Assembly (NCBI GenBank): GCA_030655075.1
Contig: JAURWE010000115.1
Span: forward strand, 1 to 9,763
Reading direction: 5' to 3'
From: Pararhizobium sp.
GTDB lineage: Bacteria; Pseudomonadota; Alphaproteobacteria; Rhizobiales; Rhizobiaceae
Length of the DNA stretch: 9,763 bases
The translations under genes and the position numbers were made by a program. Under the pieces are notes generated by a model. The model was not told the DNA's origin. It ran no database searches and saw only the letters and a program-made list of their open reading frames with translations. Of the stretch, positions 7,003 to 9,763 are shown one piece after another; position 1 is the first letter of the stretch; each line of letters starts with the position of its first letter.

Positions 7003-8186
7003 TCACTGACTATGTTTTTACTTCTCAATCCGTCACCGAAGGGCACCCCGACCGTCTCTGCGATACCATCAGCGACGCAATCGTCGATGCCTTCCTCCGG
7101 CAAGACTCCACGTCCAGAATTACGGCGGAGTGTGCGCTATCAAAGAACGTAATATTTCTTGCTACACGGTTTGCAAGCGAAGCGATTGTCGATATTCCTG
7201 AAATAGCGCGCTCCATCATCAAGGGGGTCGGTTACCGACCTAAGGACTTCAATGCTGCTGAGTGTACCGTTGTGACCAGTCAGATAGAACAATCAAAGAC
7301 ACCCCGGGAAATGAATTTTTCAAGCATTGATGAGGAAATAGACCTGATCACTGTCTCCCATCAAACGACGGTCTTCGGTTACGCTTGCCAACATACCCCG
7401 GAATTAATGCCGCTTCCTATCACTCTGGCTAATCAATTGGCCCGGCAATTATCCAAAGCCAGGCGACACGCCGGTATCGCTTACTTGTCACCGGATTGCA
7501 CCTCCCAGGTGGGAGTTGAATTCGCGAATGACATCCCGAGTCGGATCGACAGCATTACCCTCATTACCGGATGCGAAGATCCCGATTCGCTGCCTGCCTT
7601 TGCGCAGATCGAAGAAGATCTCCGGCATCATGTCATCAATCCGGTTTTTCGAAAGGCATCTATCAAGCCGGACAATTTGACCCGCATTACCATTAATCCC
7701 AATGGTCCTTATATACGAAGCGGACCCTCTGCCCACTCAGGCATGACCGGCCGAAAAACCGACAGCGATACTTACGGAAGTTTTGCAAGGCATTGCGGCT
7801 CGGCTTTGAGCGGCAAGGGCCCGTCGCGCATCGACAGAGTCGGGGCCTATGCGGCTCGCTATGCCGCCAAGAACATCGTTGCAGCGGGCCTCGCGGAACA
7901 ATGCGAAGTTCAACTGAGTTACAGTATCGGATTTCCCGGCCCGGTCAGTGTTTATTTAACGACAAAAGGAACAGGAGTTATCGAGGATATAGAGATTCGA
8001 AAACGACTGCTCAGGCATTTCGATTTCCGCCTGGGAGCCATTATCAGGGATTTGGAATTACGTGAGCTTACGCAAAAATATGATGGTCTCTTTTATCAGA
8101 AATTGCCCGTCAACGGGCACTTTGGTGATAATGGTTTACCTTTGCCTTGGGAAAAGACTGACAAGGCCGAATTGCTTGTCGAATGA
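6999..8186 (+). CDS. Divergent S-adenosylmethionine synthetase (MetK) paralogue
   Basis: This 395-residue protein aligns with MetK over its full length: TSQSVTEGHPDR near the start, the FGYA block (126-129), SPDCTSQV, INPNG, MTGRKTDSDTYG, SGKGPSRIDR, AYAARYAAKNIVAAGLA and the C-terminal HFG...PWEKTDKAELL. MetK makes AdoMet from methionine and ATP, releasing phosphate and pyrophosphate. Kept (E. coli mature numbering): H14, D16, E42, Q98, D163, R244, K245, K265 and D271. Changed: K17 to Arg, E55 to Arg57, D118 to His121, K165 to Thr168, R229 to Pro237, F230 to Tyr238, D238 to His246 and K269 to Arg277. The GAGDQG loop is TVSHQT. Several of these residues bind methionine or the ATP sulfur-attack site, so ordinary AdoMet synthesis is doubtful. 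The start ATGA overlaps the ATPase stop, with AGGA 9 nt upstream, implying translational coupling. I do not know its reaction. Confidence 0.85.
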   Translation: MITDYVFTSQSVTEGHPDRLCDTISDAIVDAFLRQDSTSRITAECALSKNVIFLATRFASEAIVDIPEIARSIIKGVGYRPKDFNAAECTVVTSQIEQSKTPREMNFSSIDEEIDLITVSHQTTVFGYACQHTPELMPLPITLANQLARQLSKARRHAGIAYLSPDCTSQVGVEFANDIPSRIDSITLITGCEDPDSLPAFAQIEEDLRHHVINPVFRKASIKPDNLTRITINPNGPYIRSGPSAHSGMTGRKTDSDTYGSFARHCGSALSGKGPSRIDRVGAYAARYAAKNIVAAGLAEQCEVQLSYSIGFPGPVSVYLTTKGTGVIEDIEIRKRLLRHFDFRLGAIIRDLELRELTQKYDGLFYQKLPVNGHFGDNGLPLPWEKTDKAELLVE

Positions 8187-8209
8187 AAGCGGTCAACGGC
8201 TACACAACG

Positions 8210-8746
8210 CTAGGAGTCGGGGTCGGCATGACTGTCTGGATCAAACGTTTTCTCGTTTTCTGCTTTCAGTAAGCTAAAAGCATACCAAAGCAGGGTGGTT
8301 GCGGGCCCCATAATATTGCCCTTGGTCATCTGACGAACGGCCAGCCCGATTAGCGTCAGGATCAGTAAAGAGCGTCCATCAAGCAGGCCTTGACTGAAAT
8401 CCATCAGCGACTCGTCAACGCGATTGAGGCCTTTTGAGGTGAATTTTGGTATAGGCAGATAGGGAATCGAAAACGTCTCTTCCGGCTGTTCAATGATTGT
8501 GAACAGACCGTTTGTTTGAGCAAATTCGGCAATATTCAAGAAAGGAGTTTCTGTCCCGTGGCAAATCAAAATACTTGCCGCAGGAGGGTTAAGCTGTAGT
8601 TGGCTGATGCCATGGCAGTCGGCGAATAATTTTGCAAGACGGTCAAAATAATCAAAGTCGCCTTTTTTTTGTGGAACCTTCAGCCTAACCCGCCCCGGCA
8701 ATTGGTGCTTAATGTACGCAGAAGGATGGTTTTCGCTGTTTGTCAT
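8210..8746 (-). CDS. HMA-like domain membrane protein (HMA2-type), P-ATPase-associated
   Basis: A 178-residue protein. Residues 10-62 form an HMA-like ferredoxin-fold domain opening with LPGRVRLKVP, the same motif as the N-terminus of the adjacent ATPase (VAGRTRIKVP). There is no CxxC metal-binding pair, so it is more likely a docking or regulatory domain than a classical metallochaperone. A central linker (about 85-110) leads to two hydrophobic segments (about 125-140 and 144-160, the second containing TTLLWYAFSLL). The tail is acidic with a repeated DPDS around one His (DPDSHADPDS, 169-178). It is convergent with the MetK paralogue, with 23 nt between stops and no visible terminator. It overlaps the upstream DUF5132-like gene by 4 nt (ATGA), so the two are surely co-expressed. 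Role inferred: membrane partner of the P2A pump. Confidence 0.75.
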   Translation of the reverse strand: MTNSENHPSAYIKHQLPGRVRLKVPQKKGDFDYFDRLAKLFADCHGISQLQLNPPAASILICHGTETPFLNIAEFAQTNGLFTIIEQPEETFSIPYLPIPKFTSKGLNRVDESLMDFSQGLLDGRSLLILTLIGLAVRQMTKGNIMGPATTLLWYAFSLLKAENEKTFDPDSHADPDS

Positions 8747-9057
8747 AAAGCATCTTGATCATTGGAGGTCTCAGCAAACTCTGAAGATTCGGGCTGACTC
8801 ATGTTGTTTTCCTGCTGCAACTCGGCTTTGACCTCGGCAAGAATGTCTTCAAGTTCTTCGCTCGCTTCGGCCATGAACTCTCGCCCCCTTTCCGCAAGCA
8901 ATATTCCCGATTTGATGGCGGCGCGGGCAGTAGGACGGGCGGCTTTAGCGAGCACCGGCAGCACAGGAACAACTACTGTCGCGAAGACGGTGGCTCCAAT
9001 GCCAATGGCGATTCCCAAAGGAGTGCCGCCCTTAAAAAAATCATCTATTTTAATCAT
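8743..9057 (-). CDS. DUF5132-like small membrane/amphipathic protein
   Basis: A 104-residue protein. A short N-terminus (KIDDFF) is followed by one Gly/Ala/Val-rich membrane span (about 12-37), a basic boundary (KAARPTARAAIKSG), then a long charged Ala/Glu-rich amphipathic helix (about 50-82, with EASEELEDILAEVKAEL) and a polar acidic tail. I recognise the layout of DUF5132 proteins, which accompany P-type ATPase and HMA-like genes. It also parallels PacL (DUF1490) proteins of mycobacteria, which scaffold P1B-ATPases in the membrane; that is an analogy of architecture, not demonstrated homology. It is the first gene of the minus-strand pair. The ATG at 9055-9057 is preceded by only a weak purine run (GGGAAAAAG). 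Confidence 0.7.
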   Translation of the reverse strand: MIKIDDFFKGGTPLGIAIGIGATVFATVVVPVLPVLAKAARPTARAAIKSGILLAERGREFMAEASEELEDILAEVKAELQQENNMSQPESSEFAETSNDQDAL

Positions 9058-9434
9058 ATCCGGCTTTTTCCCGAAAATTGCATAGTGGTTGGTCGTACTA
9101 TTCAGAATTTAGCTCGATAATAACTTTTTCATCACTATCCGCCTTATAATTAGATCCTACTATAGCTATAGCTGTCCAGAAAAGTTTTGTCCTTGGCCAC
9201 GCTTCCTGACACCTTTATTTTTAACTCCATATTACTGCATTTATATGAAAGTTTCCGTCAATAAGTAGTTGCACTCCATTACTTCCGAAATTACAGAGAT
9301 AAGCGTCCTCACAATATCAAAGAATTTGTTAATGACGGTAAAATACTCTATAAATCTAATGAGATCCTTACACAAAACTAATCCACGAAGTTGGAATTTA
9401 ATAACAGCGTTTTTAAATTGTATTTTGAGAGAAA
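9058..9434. other. Gene-free stretch between divergent genes
   Basis: AT-rich, with no open frame that resembles a protein. It must hold the promoter of the minus-strand HMA-like/DUF5132 pair (a candidate is listed at 9149-9178) and that of the plus-strand 87-codon gene at 9435. I see no convincing -35/-10 pair for the latter, no terminator hairpin and no RNA gene. Confidence 0.5.
9149..9178 (-). promoter_or_regulatory. Possible promoter with spacer palindrome for the DUF5132/HMA-like pair
   Basis: On the minus strand, TGGACA (9173-9178) and TCTAAT (9149-9154) are separated by 18 nt. The spacer contains the perfect 12-bp palindrome CTATAGCTATAG (9160-9171), which could be an operator. Each hexamer has one mismatch, but the -10 lacks the key second A. 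It lies about 92 nt upstream of the ATG. Confidence 0.3.
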
Positions 9435-9698
9435 ATGAAAAAATCTATTAAGATCCAGATTGTAGACCATCCGGACGAACTCATCATGAAAGCTAAACAA
9501 GCAGCCGAAAAACATGGGTTGCGATTTACGGGTGATACTGAAAAAGGATTGATTAGAGGTTTCGGAATAGAGGCGCACTACCTGCTTGAAGAAGATATTC
9601 TGACGGTCAAAATTTTACGTAAACCACTATTGCTTTCATGGGCTAAGGTGGAACAGAAAGTAAGGGCTCTGGTAAACATTAACCAAAATATCGGCTGA
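9435..9698 (+). CDS. Small conserved-looking protein of unknown function
   Basis: An 87-residue soluble protein with no membrane span or signal. The pattern is an N-terminal beta strand (SIKIQIVDH), a helix (DELIMKAKQAAEKHG), strands with GDTEKGLIRGFG, IEAHYLLEEDILTVKIL and a closing helix after KPLLLSW. This layout recalls the small polyhydroxyalkanoate-system (PHA granule-region) family, which ends in a similar hydrophobic-KP-hydrophobic turn plus helix. I hold that only as a fold-level hint. ATG at 9435 follows GAGAGAAA, a modest ribosome site. It points away from the cation-transport genes, and no functional link to them is visible. Confidence 0.6.
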   Translation: MKKSIKIQIVDHPDELIMKAKQAAEKHGLRFTGDTEKGLIRGFGIEAHYLLEEDILTVKILRKPLLLSWAKVEQKVRALVNINQNIG

Positions 9699-9763
9699 TG
9701 TTAATCCCATCCGAAATATTTCAACTCAGCTCAACGGCTGTAAAGATACTTCTGCCGCACGAT

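Noticed and set aside
8187..8209. Bidirectional terminator between the convergent genes
   Set aside because: Only 23 nt, without a GC-rich hairpin and T run.
8801..9085. 94-codon plus-strand ORF opposite the DUF5132-like gene
   Set aside because: It is a low-complexity Ser/Ala shadow. The minus-strand frame has a coherent membrane-plus-amphipathic design and a 4-nt coupling to its neighbour.
1..9763. CRISPR array, tRNA or rRNA genes
   Set aside because: No regularly spaced repeats, no cloverleaf with a T-arm motif and no conserved rRNA segments seen on either strand.

Overview
The window looks like an accessory stretch of a Gram-negative chromosome. Protein style and moderate GC suggest a gammaproteobacterium, possibly a methanotroph relative; this is an impression, because no rRNA or other marker gene is present. 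It has three parts.

Part 1 (1-2865) is a mosaic of mobile-element debris and old genes. At 407-479 lies the 3' end of a group II intron (domains V and VI) with no recognisable reverse transcriptase before it. Next, on the minus strand, is an intact endonuclease/exonuclease/phosphatase-family hydrolase (550-1392). A broken calcineurin-like phosphoesterase follows, also on the minus strand. It is split by a 482-bp insertion (2132-2613) with the anatomy of an integron gene cassette: a plus-strand ORF for a small membrane protein, followed directly by a foldable attC-like site. Removing the insertion on paper rejoins the phosphoesterase frame exactly. The cassette ORF carries a -1 frameshift near its end, at a T TTA AAG heptamer.

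Part 2 (2811-8186) is a plus-strand operon. It has a plausible promoter, then a strong Shine-Dalgarno followed by ATT rather than ATG as the apparent start of a Na+/Ca2+ exchanger-family antiporter. Next come a 1024-residue P-type ATPase with the full P2A Ca2+-site signature plus an unusual N-terminal HMA-like domain, and a S-adenosylmethionine synthetase paralogue that overlaps the ATPase stop by 4 nt. The MetK paralogue keeps the fold and phosphate-binding residues but has lost several methionine- and ATP-contacting residues.

Part 3 (8210-9057, minus strand, convergent) is a two-gene unit with a 4-nt overlap: a 104-aa DUF5132-like membrane/amphipathic protein and a 178-aa membrane protein. 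The latter carries the same GRxRxKVP HMA-like domain as the ATPase. A 377-bp gene-free stretch and an unrelated 87-aa gene (9435-9698) follow.

Working model (inference): antiporter, ATPase, MetK-like protein, HMA-like adaptor and DUF5132 scaffold form one divalent-cation (most likely Ca2+) handling system. The two small proteins would be membrane partners of the ATPase, in the manner of PacL proteins with mycobacterial P-ATPases. The role of the altered MetK is unknown and is the most novel element of the window.
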